Part shown: piece by piece, positions 7,542 to 16,400 of the stretch
How the letters are laid out: every line of letters begins with the position of its first letter
Numbering within the stretch: position 1 is the stretch's first letter
Virus record (IMG/VR): IMGVR_UViG_3300048117_000403
Span: 1 to 27,613 of that record
DNA length: 27,613 nucleotides
Reading direction: 5' to 3' (one strand)
DNA from: a virus
Position numbers and translations under genes: made by a program
The notes under the pieces: generated by a model
The model's input: only the letters and a program-made list of their open reading frames with translations
Told to the model about the DNA's origin: nothing
Database searches by the model: none

Positions 7542-8467
7542 AATTGAGTTTCTAGTAGTTTAAATGTTTCTTCTTTTAAAAATTCTTCAAAGGATAAAGG
7601 GATCATTTCTCCTAAAATAGCATTTACCTTTGAGCTATTAAGTGCGTATCTTCTATCATGTCCGAGACGGTCTGCTACAAATTCAAATTCAGGAGTTTTG
7701 CCCATGATGTTTCCTATCATTTCAATAACTTCTAAATTAGTGTATCTTTCCTCTGAACCAATATTAAATACTTCGTTAATTCGGTCTGACATCATTAAGT
7801 TATAAATAACTAAAGTGTTGTCTGTTACGTCCATCCATTCTCTAACTTGCTTTCCATCTCCATAAACAGGAATTTTCTTTCCTTCTTTAATAGAGCGCAT
7901 GATAGTTGGGATAAATTTTTCTTTATGTTGATGGGCACCATAATTGTTACATGTTCTGGTAATAATATATGGAAGATCAAATGTTCTGTTAGCTGAAAGG
8001 ACTAGCATGTCTGATGATGCTTTAGTCGCCGAATAATAAGAAGAAGCTACTAGCGGAAATTCTTCATCCGCTACTACGTCCTTACTAATGTCGTCCATGT
8101 CGCCGTAAACTTCATCTGTAGAAATATGAATAAATTTTCTAAGATTAGGGTTTTGTCTAGCACACTCTAAAAGATTGAACGTTCCTTCAACGTTTGTTCT
8201 AACGAAAGGTCTACCGTCTTTTATAGAATTATCCACATGACTCTCAGCTGCGAAGTGAACAAGGAAATCATATTCTCCTAGATCTTCTACTGTTACTTCG
8301 CAAATATCTTTCTGAATTAATGTTACTTTAGTTTTAATGTTATTTGGATTTGCAGCATAAGTCATTTTATCAACTACTACAATTTCTGCTGTTGGGTTTT
8401 TTCTACCAATCGTGTTTACAAATTCAGATCCTATAAATCCAAATCCACCAGTTACTATTATTCTCAT
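7538..8467 (-). CDS. NAD-dependent sugar-nucleotide dehydratase/epimerase (RmlB-like)
   Basis: Extended short-chain dehydrogenase that binds NAD(H) through the Rossmann motif GGFGFIG (7-13). The catalytic residues match dTDP-glucose 4,6-dehydratase: STDEVYG (116-122), where the Asp-Glu after Thr does the dehydration chemistry, and the YxxxK pair Y145/K149 (YSATK). Further RmlB-like segments are CNNYGAHQHKEKFIPTIM (173-190) and REWMDVTDN (209-217). At 309 aa it is shorter than bacterial RmlB (about 360). Likely reaction: NDP-hexose to NDP-4-keto-6-deoxyhexose, though a related decarboxylase or epimerase activity is possible. It overlaps the cytidylyltransferase-like gene by ATGA. The product could feed the AGT-like enzyme or modify a host surface sugar. 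Confidence 0.88.
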   Translation of the reverse strand: MRIIVTGGFGFIGSEFVNTIGRKNPTAEIVVVDKMTYAANPNNIKTKVTLIQKDICEVTVEDLGEYDFLVHFAAESHVDNSIKDGRPFVRTNVEGTFNLLECARQNPNLRKFIHISTDEVYGDMDDISKDVVADEEFPLVASSYYSATKASSDMLVLSANRTFDLPYIITRTCNNYGAHQHKEKFIPTIMRSIKEGKKIPVYGDGKQVREWMDVTDNTLVIYNLMMSDRINEVFNIGSEERYTNLEVIEMIGNIMGKTPEFEFVADRLGHDRRYALNSSKVNAILGEMIPLSFEEFLKEETFKLLETQL

Positions 8468-8958
8468 TTGTTATTAATTATTTTAGCCGCTTCATCAGCT
8501 GTTAATGACTTTACGTTTTCTTCTACAATAGAAGGATTCTGTAAGATGGTTTGCTTAGTTATTAAATCTTTAATTCTTGTCGTAGACCAATTATGTGATC
8601 TAGTTGTATAAAGAACCTCAATTGGCATGTGATCTCCTGTGAATCTTTTACCAATGTAATCATCTCCTAAAATTCTAACATCTGGTTTATAAAATTCCAT
8701 TAAGTTAATAAGATCTTCTTCTGTTTGATATGTAACTACTTCGTCTACATATTTAATAGCCATTAAAGTTTTATATCTTTCGTATAATGGAATTACTGGC
8801 TTGTATTTAGTAAATCTAGTTTCCGAAGGATCTCTTTGTAGAAATACCATAAAGTAATCGCAGTGTTCTTTTGCTGTTTCGAATGTGTAAATATATCCGG
8901 GGTGAAGAAGATCGAAGTTCCCTGCTGTAAATCCTATTTTACCTTTATTTTGATCCAT
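8464..8958 (-). CDS. Cytidylyltransferase-like nucleotidyltransferase
   Basis: 164-aa HxGH-superfamily nucleotidyltransferase of the TagD/HldE-C type, which activates a phosphorylated alcohol or sugar as its CDP or ADP derivative. The N-terminal GNFDLLHPGYIYTFETAK (13-30) is the nucleotide-binding loop, and the later NWSTTRIKDLI segment corresponds to the RxxxiSTT motif. The HxGH motif reads HPGY, so the second catalytic histidine is tyrosine. That could lower activity or mark a divergent subgroup. Its stop overlaps the start of the RmlB-like gene and its own start overlaps the upstream gene by 14 nt, so three genes are tightly coupled. Phage RB69, which arabinosylates its DNA, also carries a nucleotidyltransferase implicated in sugar activation. 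Confidence 0.82.
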   Translation of the reverse strand: MDQNKGKIGFTAGNFDLLHPGYIYTFETAKEHCDYFMVFLQRDPSETRFTKYKPVIPLYERYKTLMAIKYVDEVVTYQTEEDLINLMEFYKPDVRILGDDYIGKRFTGDHMPIEVLYTTRSHNWSTTRIKDLITKQTILQNPSIVEENVKSLTADEAAKIINNK

Positions 8959-9190
8959 TTATTTTATTTTCTTGTAACTTAATTCTGAGCCACAGTTGGT
9001 GAATAATTATTTCAATGGATTTTTCATCATCCTGTTCAAGCGCAGTAATTATAGAAAATTGATCAACTAGTTTTCTAGCAGAATCTAGATGATCAAAGGT
9101 AACGCAAGAATCAATGACAGCTTCGATTTTCTCTATCGCCTTAATTGACCATGTTTTATAATTTCCGGGTCTGAAGATAATGTTATCCAT
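8945..9190 (-). CDS. Small hypothetical protein (81 aa)
   Basis: 81-aa helical protein with an aromatic N-terminus (FRPGNYKTWS, residues 6-15) followed by amphipathic helices rich in Ile, Leu, Asp and Glu. A single cysteine and no membrane segment are present. No family is recognised. It overlaps the cytidylyltransferase-like gene by 14 nt and is separated from methylglyoxal synthase by about 30 AT-rich nt. It is probably a real member of the operon, of unknown role. Confidence 0.7.
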   Translation of the reverse strand: MDNIIFRPGNYKTWSIKAIEKIEAVIDSCVTFDHLDSARKLVDQFSIITALEQDDEKSIEIIIHQLWLRIKLQENKINGSK

Positions 9191-9220
9191 ATTATATTAT
9201 ACTTAAAAAGACTAAATTGT

Positions 9221-9613
9221 TTATATTTTATATTTAGATCTATACCACTTGATAAGAATACTTGCAGTGCTGTAGTTGGTAGCCAAGGGGATGTCATGGA
9301 CATCGCAAAGTCTCATTAGCATTGATATATCTACATCATGTGGATGTTTATCGAGAGGGTCTCTCATGAATATTACGCCTGTGATTTCTCCTCTAACTAC
9401 CATTGCCGCTATTTCAGCATCTCCACCTAGAGGACCACTTTGAACAGTAGAAACTCTATCAATTCCAGCATGCTCTACCTTTTTCCCCGTAGTTCCTGTC
9501 GTAACTATATCCACTGCATCGCTATTAAAGAAATCTAATCTCTTAGAGACAAATGCTACCATGTCTGCTTTTTTGTTATCGTGTGCAATTAATGCGAATC
9601 TCATCTTGTCCAT
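9221..9613 (-). CDS. mgsA: Methylglyoxal synthase
   Basis: Converts dihydroxyacetone phosphate to methylglyoxal with release of inorganic phosphate, bypassing lower glycolysis. At 130 aa it covers the core of the bacterial enzyme (E. coli about 152 aa), with a shorter C-terminus. Active-site segments are intact: AHD (H11), TGTTG (39-43, phosphate binding), SGPLGGD with D65 as the catalytic base equivalent of E. coli D71, DPLDKHPHDVD (85-95, H92 and D95 matching H98 and D101), and IPLATNYSTA (108-117). It lies between a strong terminator upstream and the sugar-nucleotide genes downstream, so it is probably the first gene of that transcript. A metabolic enzyme of this type is unusual in a phage. 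Family assignment is very secure; physiological role is inferred only. Confidence 0.93.
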   Translation of the reverse strand: MDKMRFALIAHDNKKADMVAFVSKRLDFFNSDAVDIVTTGTTGKKVEHAGIDRVSTVQSGPLGGDAEIAAMVVRGEITGVIFMRDPLDKHPHDVDISMLMRLCDVHDIPLATNYSTASILIKWYRSKYKI

Positions 9614-9628
9614 ATCTTATTAATAAAA

Positions 9629-9654
9629 AATGCTCTGTAGTTATACAGAGCATT
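9629..9654 (-). terminator. Rho-independent terminator after the 682-aa gene
   Basis: AATGCTCTGTA (9629-9639) pairs perfectly with TACAGAGCATT (9644-9654) around a GTTA loop, an 11-bp stem. On the minus strand it runs into a T-rich tail (from 9630 downward). It lies 27-52 nt past the stop of the 682-aa gene and ends the long block of modular proteins, separating it from methylglyoxal synthase. Confidence 0.92.
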
Positions 9655-9680
9655 CTTAAATTGTTTAAATATTTTAAAGA

Positions 9681-11729
9681 TTACCAGCTAGCGGCCCATA
9701 CAAATTCAAAGTTATGTTTCTTACAAAACTTTTCAATCATATCTGAAATCTTAGCTTGGGCAGCTTCGTACTTAGCGTAATCTCTTCCATCTATAATATT
9801 ATAAGCACTTTCACCATATTCATCAGGATGTCTTAATTCTCTTGGCTCGTCAGTCTTATAATAAACTTTCTTTTCAGCTGTTCTAATATAAGGCATTCTT
9901 AATTCTATTCTTCTATGTGCTTTTCTTCCGCTTGCCTTTGCGATGTCATATTGCTTTTCGATTCTTGGCTTTAATCTAGTCCATTCGGCTAATATTTTAT
10001 CATTAGCTTTAAAACCTGCTAAAATAGTTTTCATGTCAAATTCTACTCCGTTTACTCTTTTGTAATCTTTGAAAACTCCAACTACATCATCCATAAATTT
10101 ATCAAAGCTAGAAATAGATTGATATGATCCATGGACAATTCCCATACCCCATTCATCTTCTACCTTTCCAGTTGATACTTTTTTGGTTCCATTGAATAAT
10201 TTTGCAAATGAATAATTAGGTCTACGAGTTGAGTTGTTAGAAGAAAACTTAAATACTTCATGTTTCCATGATTTTCCTCGAAGATCAATAGCTAAACACA
10301 AATTACCTCCATAATTCCATTCTGATCTATAAACTCTACATCTAAATTGAATTTTTGGAAATTCCTTTTTTAAACGCTCTGCCATTTGTAAACCATTACC
10401 GAAGTTAGATTCTCTTTTGTATGCTTCTTTACATTCTTTAGATTTTCTAGCAATAGCTAAAACCTTACTTATTGTATAGTATGTTTCTGAATCGAATATT
10501 TCATCATCTGTTTCTTTATCTAAAATAACATCTTCATTAATAGATTTTAAATGAGTCAGTTTAGTGGATGTTGATTCTGCAAATGCTTCAATATCCCATT
10601 GGATTCTTTGCATTGGATCATCACCTCTAAAGTTTTTCTCAACCCAATCAATAAGACCTGGTTCGAATTGGGCGTTTTGTGCCATATCATAGGCATTCTT
10701 CCAACCGTCGTTTGATGCAACGTCTTCTAACCATTGGTCATATTTCCTTTGAGTCCATCTTACTTTCTTAACAGCTTTCTTATGAGGACCAGCTCCTAAT
10801 GTTGACTTTACAGTATTGTAGTGTTCTGGACCTGCAAATACGCCTTCTGCCCATTCTTGATCTCTTTTATTACCGTCCCAATATTTAATTTCTTTTCTGA
10901 ATCTTCTTAGTGAATAATTACCACCTTCAATTTGTTTACGCTTTGTTACTTCTCCTTGTCTGTAACCTATTTCAATCTTCTTTTCTTCGGCAGTTTTAGG
11001 ATCCATTTCGAAATGTAAAGATTTTACTAAATCTCCAATACCATCAAATTTACCTTCAGTAACTACTGATTCATCTAAACCTAATGATTTATTAACTAGA
11101 TCTTCAATAACAGTAGAATAATCGTCCTTCAAAGCCCATTTAATTGTTTGACCTTGACTTCTTGCTTTTTTGTTTATCCATTTAAGATGTGTTGCATCAG
11201 TAAGAAACTCGGAAGCTTCTTTTGCAATTCTCTTTGGATCCTTTTTCCATTCTTCAATAGTAGTGCCAAAGTTATTACCGTATGTAGAACCATTAGTTCT
11301 TTTAAGGTTATTGATTCCACCAATCTTAATGTATATGTCATTATTAATAGGCATTGCTTCAAAGAAAACTACATCTCTTTCTTCTGGGTTGTTTTCACCA
11401 GATAATTGATCAATAGCATAAGTACTATGAACTCTCCAAGTAGGTTCGCCCTTTACATTGTATGCTGCTGAGTGCGTATCTCCACCAAATTCAGAAGCTT
11501 TTAACTTATATGCTTTAGCTTCATTGGTGGATCCGAAAGATTCAAATGATATAATGTTTTTCATTTCGCGTTGTTTCTTTTTATTTCTCTTCTTCTTATA
11601 CTCTTCTTCGGCATCTCCCTTTCCGGCTGGAATATCCCCTGATCCAACTGATGTTTCAGTTGGTAAAGAGACTTCTCCCATTCCGGCCATATCGCCAAGT
11701 GATAAGTTTTCGTTTTCGTTTAATTCCAT
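9681..11729 (-). CDS. Large hypothetical protein with prohead-protease-like sites
   Basis: 682-aa protein with no overall family I recognise. Residues 1-55 form a low-complexity leader: a Gly/Ser/acidic stretch containing GMGEV and GSGD, then a basic run KKKRNKKKQR (46-55). A new Met at 56 then begins MKNIISFESFGSTNE|AKAY (56-74), which looks like the capsid-targeting and cleavage sequences at the N-termini of the 444- and 105-aa neighbours. Further candidate cut sites are ESVVTE225|G and, more weakly, SINE399|D. The large C-terminal part is basic and Trp/Tyr-rich. The true start could be Met56 (ATG ending at 11564), but the 3-nt gap to the upstream stop favours the long form. I infer a packaged head protein; this rests on short motifs and context. 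Confidence 0.75.
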   Translation of the reverse strand: MELNENENLSLGDMAGMGEVSLPTETSVGSGDIPAGKGDAEEEYKKKRNKKKQREMKNIISFESFGSTNEAKAYKLKASEFGGDTHSAAYNVKGEPTWRVHSTYAIDQLSGENNPEERDVVFFEAMPINNDIYIKIGGINNLKRTNGSTYGNNFGTTIEEWKKDPKRIAKEASEFLTDATHLKWINKKARSQGQTIKWALKDDYSTVIEDLVNKSLGLDESVVTEGKFDGIGDLVKSLHFEMDPKTAEEKKIEIGYRQGEVTKRKQIEGGNYSLRRFRKEIKYWDGNKRDQEWAEGVFAGPEHYNTVKSTLGAGPHKKAVKKVRWTQRKYDQWLEDVASNDGWKNAYDMAQNAQFEPGLIDWVEKNFRGDDPMQRIQWDIEAFAESTSTKLTHLKSINEDVILDKETDDEIFDSETYYTISKVLAIARKSKECKEAYKRESNFGNGLQMAERLKKEFPKIQFRCRVYRSEWNYGGNLCLAIDLRGKSWKHEVFKFSSNNSTRRPNYSFAKLFNGTKKVSTGKVEDEWGMGIVHGSYQSISSFDKFMDDVVGVFKDYKRVNGVEFDMKTILAGFKANDKILAEWTRLKPRIEKQYDIAKASGRKAHRRIELRMPYIRTAEKKVYYKTDEPRELRHPDEYGESAYNIIDGRDYAKYEAAQAKISDMIEKFCKKHNFEFVWAASW

Positions 11730-11732
11730 ATC

Positions 11733-12050
11733 TTAATATTCAAATGGTGGAGTTCCATAATCACCTTGTTCGATGCCATACCATACTCCTGATACTTGTA
11801 AATACCACCATCCATATTTAGTGTCGTCTACTACTTTAAATTTCTTAGGTAATTTAACAGATTTTTTTGGAGCTCTAGCAATATACTTTAAAACTGGAAC
11901 ACCATCATCCCATGTTTTTTTAGTAGATCTTGCTTGAACTGATTGTCCATCTGAAAACGCATCAAATGCTTTTGCATCTTCTATTTCATCTGCTAATAAA
12001 TCGATAGCTGATTCATTAATGTATTGTTCAAATAATTTTACTTTTTTCAT
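11733..12050 (-). CDS. Small candidate internal head protein with capsid-targeting-like N-terminus
   Basis: 105-aa protein. Its first residues, MKKVKLFEQYINE|SAI, closely resemble the N-termini of T4 internal proteins (MKTYQEFIAE|A), which target the protein to the prohead core and are removed by protease gp21. Predicted cleavage is after E13, leaving about 92 residues. The mature part has an acidic helix, then a basic segment (APKKSVKLPKKFK, about 61-73) and an aromatic C-terminus with WWYLQVSGVWYGIEQG. T4 internal protein I blocks an enzyme that attacks glucosylated DNA, so a small injected anti-restriction protein is a reasonable idea here. No direct homology to IPI is evident. Confidence 0.75.
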   Translation of the reverse strand: MKKVKLFEQYINESAIDLLADEIEDAKAFDAFSDGQSVQARSTKKTWDDGVPVLKYIARAPKKSVKLPKKFKVVDDTKYGWWYLQVSGVWYGIEQGDYGTPPFEY

Positions 12051-12051
12051 T

Positions 12052-13386
12052 TTACCAAACTATGTTTTTATTATCCCATTTAGCCATTCTTTGCTTAAGC
12101 TCTAGTGCTTTACGCTTAGCATCTCTCATATACCAAGAACTTGATGAACCGAATTTTTCTTCTTCAGTTTTCATATTAACGTATGCTGAAACATATCCTT
12201 GATAATCTGACAATATATTTGCAATATAATTGGTTAAATCTCTAGGTCTAATTTCTCTTCCTTTAGGGTCTTTTCCTATTGTTAATTCGTTATAGTTTCC
12301 TAATTCTTTTTTAGCTAAACCAGCCATTAAGAATTGGTGTGCATCTTCGATAATTTCTTTAACTTTCTTGTCTATTTTATCTGGGTTATCAGCTTTCTTC
12401 GCAAGAATATCGTTATACCTTGTTAAGTTATCCTCTTTGATTTTCTTAGGGTTTGTAAGTGCAGTAGCTCCAGATTTTGCCTCTGCTCTTGCAGATGTCT
12501 TATCATCGGTAGATAAAGAAGCTCTTAATGTGTCTAAATTAATAATGTAACATTCGTCAGACATTTCCGCAATTCTTTTAATGTTACCTAATCCCGTTCC
12601 ACTATATTGGTTGTGTGATTTGTTAACACCGACAGTATCTTTAGATCCAGGGTATTTACCCATGTTCTTAAGTCTTCTTGTGTTTTTCTTACCACCTATT
12701 GTGTCGCTGTTTCTATTCCATATTGAATCGTTCTGAAACATTTCATTTTTTCCATTAGAAACAGCTAATAAACAATTTCCAGGAATCATTTCAACATATC
12801 TTCCGGAAGAAGGAGCATATTCATTTTCTTTTTCATTTCTAGAAATCCAAAATACAATTACGTTTCCGAATGTTTTTGCTTTCTTATAAACTTCAACTGG
12901 GTTGCTATTAGAAATTATCATATCATCGGTAACTTTATCTAGTGCTACTTTAGCAAGACCGTATATACCTTTAATTAATTCCTTACCACCTTTTTTGATG
13001 TCTATTAATCCTCTTAACTTGGAAGAAGCTAGAGCTTCATTAAGTTTTAAAGATTCAGTTGCTCTGTATTTTGCAAATTTACCCTTTTTAATTGTTTTAA
13101 CTAATTCAGCTTCGCTATCGTCAATATTGCCATATACATCATTATGTGTTGCTGCGTTTACTATTTCACCAGCATCACCAATAAAATAAGTTCCTCCTGC
13201 ATATTCGTCTCCATCCATATCTAGATCAAAACCACCGGCATCTAATGAATTTTTAGAAATTGTGAATTCTTTTCCGTCTGCTTTTGAAAGAGCAGCTGCT
13301 AATTTTTTTGCTATTTTAGCAGTATCTTTCTGCTTCATAACCTTTGCTTCATTGATAAAATTATCGAAGTTAGTATATAGTTTCAT
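12052..13386 (-). CDS. Candidate packaged protein with two prohead-protease-like sites
   Basis: 444-aa protein. Its N-terminus, MKLYTNFDNFINE|AKV, has the length and pattern of T4-type capsid-targeting sequences, with predicted cleavage after E13. A second site, ATESLKLNE117|A, would free a first module of about 104 residues (14-117). That module contains a Gly/Asp-rich segment around DLDMDGDEYAGGTYF. The rest (118-444) is mixed alpha/beta and basic towards the C-terminus, ending MAKWDNKNIVW. I recognise no enzyme family in it. It starts about 35 nt after the 1072-aa gene, behind a leader with an ATATATA element and an A-rich tract, and is followed at once by the 105-aa gene. Confidence 0.78.
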   Translation of the reverse strand: MKLYTNFDNFINEAKVMKQKDTAKIAKKLAAALSKADGKEFTISKNSLDAGGFDLDMDGDEYAGGTYFIGDAGEIVNAATHNDVYGNIDDSEAELVKTIKKGKFAKYRATESLKLNEALASSKLRGLIDIKKGGKELIKGIYGLAKVALDKVTDDMIISNSNPVEVYKKAKTFGNVIVFWISRNEKENEYAPSSGRYVEMIPGNCLLAVSNGKNEMFQNDSIWNRNSDTIGGKKNTRRLKNMGKYPGSKDTVGVNKSHNQYSGTGLGNIKRIAEMSDECYIINLDTLRASLSTDDKTSARAEAKSGATALTNPKKIKEDNLTRYNDILAKKADNPDKIDKKVKEIIEDAHQFLMAGLAKKELGNYNELTIGKDPKGREIRPRDLTNYIANILSDYQGYVSAYVNMKTEEEKFGSSSSWYMRDAKRKALELKQRMAKWDNKNIVW

Positions 13387-13404
13387 TTTATATTGTTTTG
13401 TTTA

Positions 13405-13419
13405 TAATAGTATATATCT
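13405..13419 (-). promoter_or_regulatory. Weak copy of the ATATATA upstream motif
   Basis: On the minus strand this reads AGATATATACTATTA, 19-33 nt before the start of the 444-aa gene. It resembles the GATATATAGAATA word found upstream of other genes but differs at several positions, and it is followed by ATAAACAAAACAATATAAAATG, an A-rich leader typical of this genome. This is weaker evidence than the three best copies. Confidence 0.2.
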
Positions 13420-13420
13420 T

Positions 13421-16400
13421 TTAATGTAAGGAATCATGTGCTAATTCATTAGCTAAGTCTGGATTATCATCTGTGAAATCTGATAATTCTTCGTCAGTCA
13501 TTTCTTTTCCATTAGAATATTCACCATAACTAAAGAATGCATCTGTGAAATCTGGATAATCTTTCATATCAACATCTTCCATTTCTAATGAACTAATATC
13601 TACTTTCTTTCCTTTAAATTTAATATAATTAGCTTCGTTAATAAAAGATTCTAATGTTAAACTAACAACTGGTTTAATTCCAGTTAATATTCTTTTTCCA
13701 AATTTAGAAAGACCAATTCCATTTTCACTTACTGTAAAGTATTTAGAATTTCTTCTCATCCATCTTTTATTATCGATTGATTTTTCTTTTAGAATATTAT
13801 TGAATTCTTCTTCTGTTAATACACCATCCGCTAATGCCTCGATCATTGCGTTTCTGACTTTAGCAGTTCTACCTGAAGTTTGTGCAGGATGATTATCGGT
13901 ATATCTTCTTTTTATTTGAATTTTAGATTCTCTAAGACCCGGTTTCATTACGTTTAATTCCCACCACTGTTCTAATTGGTGATAAATATTTGCACCCATG
14001 TTTGAAATCATGAAGTCAATTACATCATCATAATTGTCTTTTTCATCTTGATAAAAACCAGGAGTATCGATATATTCTTTACCCATTATCTTTCTAACTG
14101 CTCTTTCTGGCATAGCATCGATTTCTTTTAAAAATTCTTCGAAATCTTCATCGTTTTTAAAACCCTTAGCTTCAATAACCATTGATTCCATTAGGCCAAT
14201 AGCAATCTCTCCAACTTCTCTATCGCCGCCGTCAACATATCTTTTGTTAAGTATTGCAAATTTAAAACCATCTGCTTTTATCGTATACATTGGCATCATA
14301 CTATCACTATAGTCGTATTTGTATTTACCTGCTTTTAATTCTTTACCGATTGCAAAGAAATCTTTAGCTTTACCTACTAAATCTGCAAGATTATCTAAGT
14401 GGTCACCAGCGTCGTCCTTTTCATTAACTAATGATTCATAAACTCCTTTTTCAATGTTCTTGATTAAGAGTTTAGCACCCTTCTTGTCAAGTTCATTTTG
14501 AATAAAGTCCATCATTTCGTTGGGATCTTCAGCATCTATACCAAATTCAGATGCTAAGTTTTGATATGCATCAAATTCCATATTAGAAATAGTGTCTTCT
14601 AAGTCTGCATACACATCTTCATTAACTGCTGATTCTACCATTACTAGCCCTATATCCTTATATGCTATTTCATGCTCTCCACCGTCTTGATCTAGTGCAA
14701 ATACTGATTTATCATGCCACATTGCAGCATTGTCATCGTTATTAGAATCAGGATTATAAATGATATATTCTTTTCCGTTTCCGGTTTGAATCATTGCATC
14801 ATCTGCATCTCCTAATTTTTTTAATAATGACTTTTTAGTATACCTTTCTTCAACAGCTTCACCTGACGTATATTCAAAATCATTATATAGTGCCTTTAAC
14901 CATTCTAAAAACTCTGGAGTTTTCTTCATTACTTTCTTATGTCCGTATTCTTTAAAGAATTCTTTCTGAAAAGTATCAAATGATTTGTGATTACCTATCA
15001 TTTGGTGAATGTCAGACATAACACCCTCACTGATAACTAATTTTACATCTTTGTTTTTACCAGCTACTGCATCATCTAGTTCATTTGTAAGAGCTTTCTT
15101 TTTTGCTGTTAAATCTATTAGCTGCTGTCTAGTTGCTGCTTTCTCATCACTTCCATCTTCCGCAGCGATGTATATCTTTACAATATCTTTCATCTTATTA
15201 ACTGTTTCTCCAAATTCCTTTGAAATCTTGTTAATAGATCTAGCTTCTAATATATTAGATTCTTCAATGTATTCTCCTAATTCAGGATCGTCCCATCCAT
15301 TAGGATCGGCTAATACCGATTGTAAATCTTCTCTTGAACCTGTCATTTCAACTTCTGGCCAATTGCCACCAGGGCCGTTCATTGTTAAAACTTTCATTTT
15401 AACATTATATTTCTTTAAAAGCTTTTTGAGTGTTTTTGATTTAGGATCTATTGCATCCATTACTACAGTAGCTTCATTTAAATTTTCGTCTAGCTTATCA
15501 AAGAATCCACCATGTTCACTTTGTAAATCTTCACCATACTTGTCGTCCCATATTTTAGCTAATTCATCTTTAGTAATTTTACCTTTATATTTTCCCATGA
15601 TTTCAACATAGACACTACCATATTCATATTCAAAATCTTCACCATAAGAAAAATCCCATGCCTTTTCAACATCTTTAATTGTAAGCTTTTTGGCTTCAGT
15701 AACCTTTGATTCATACCATCCGTTTTCGTAATCGTCATCATCTTCATAATCATCATACTCAGGTTCTTGATACCATGATTGATTTGGATCAGTTTCTGCT
15801 TCTTCAGTAAAGTCATGTCTTTTCCAATTAAATCTTGGATCTTCAACTAATGCAGGGAATAATGTCTTTTTCTTTTTATCTTTGGTCTTTATTTTACCGA
15901 ATGCTAAATCAATACCAAGTTGTCTTAATTCTTTAAATGAACCTTTCATTGTTTTAACATCTTCTTCAGTATATCCATTCATTGTAGCAACAAGATCATA
16001 ATAATCCATTCCACCAAATTCACCATATCCTTCATAATCCTTTTCCGTCCACTTGTTACCCATATTATCATACATAAATACTGTAATCATGTTCTGTCTT
16101 TCAGAACCTATTTGTGTGTTTGTATCGGATGTAAGCCATGAAAATTGACCTTCAACTATCATCTGTTCATGTAACAATTGAGCACCAGTCGTTACAATGT
16201 TTAAATAGCTTTCAGGAATTCCATTTACAAAGTTATGTAATTCTGGTTCGAAATCTGGCATACCACATGCATATCTTGGATATGTTGCTCCTTCTGTATT
16301 TACAAGAATACTCATTCCATAATACTCTCCAAGCTCACCTGATTCAGTGTTACAATATAATACAAATACCTGTGGCACTTGAACTTTAAAGTTAGATTGT

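Noticed and set aside
11174-11362. 62-codon minus-strand ORF in another frame inside the 682-aa gene
   Set aside because: Fully contained out-of-frame ORF without a separate leader; the host frame is much longer and follows the upstream gene closely.
15009-15611. 200-codon plus-strand ORF opposite the 1072-aa gene
   Set aside because: Ser/Leu/Phe-rich composition typical of the antisense of an AT-rich, Lys/Glu/Asp-rich gene; it lies wholly inside a strong minus-strand ORF with no leader or neighbours on its strand.
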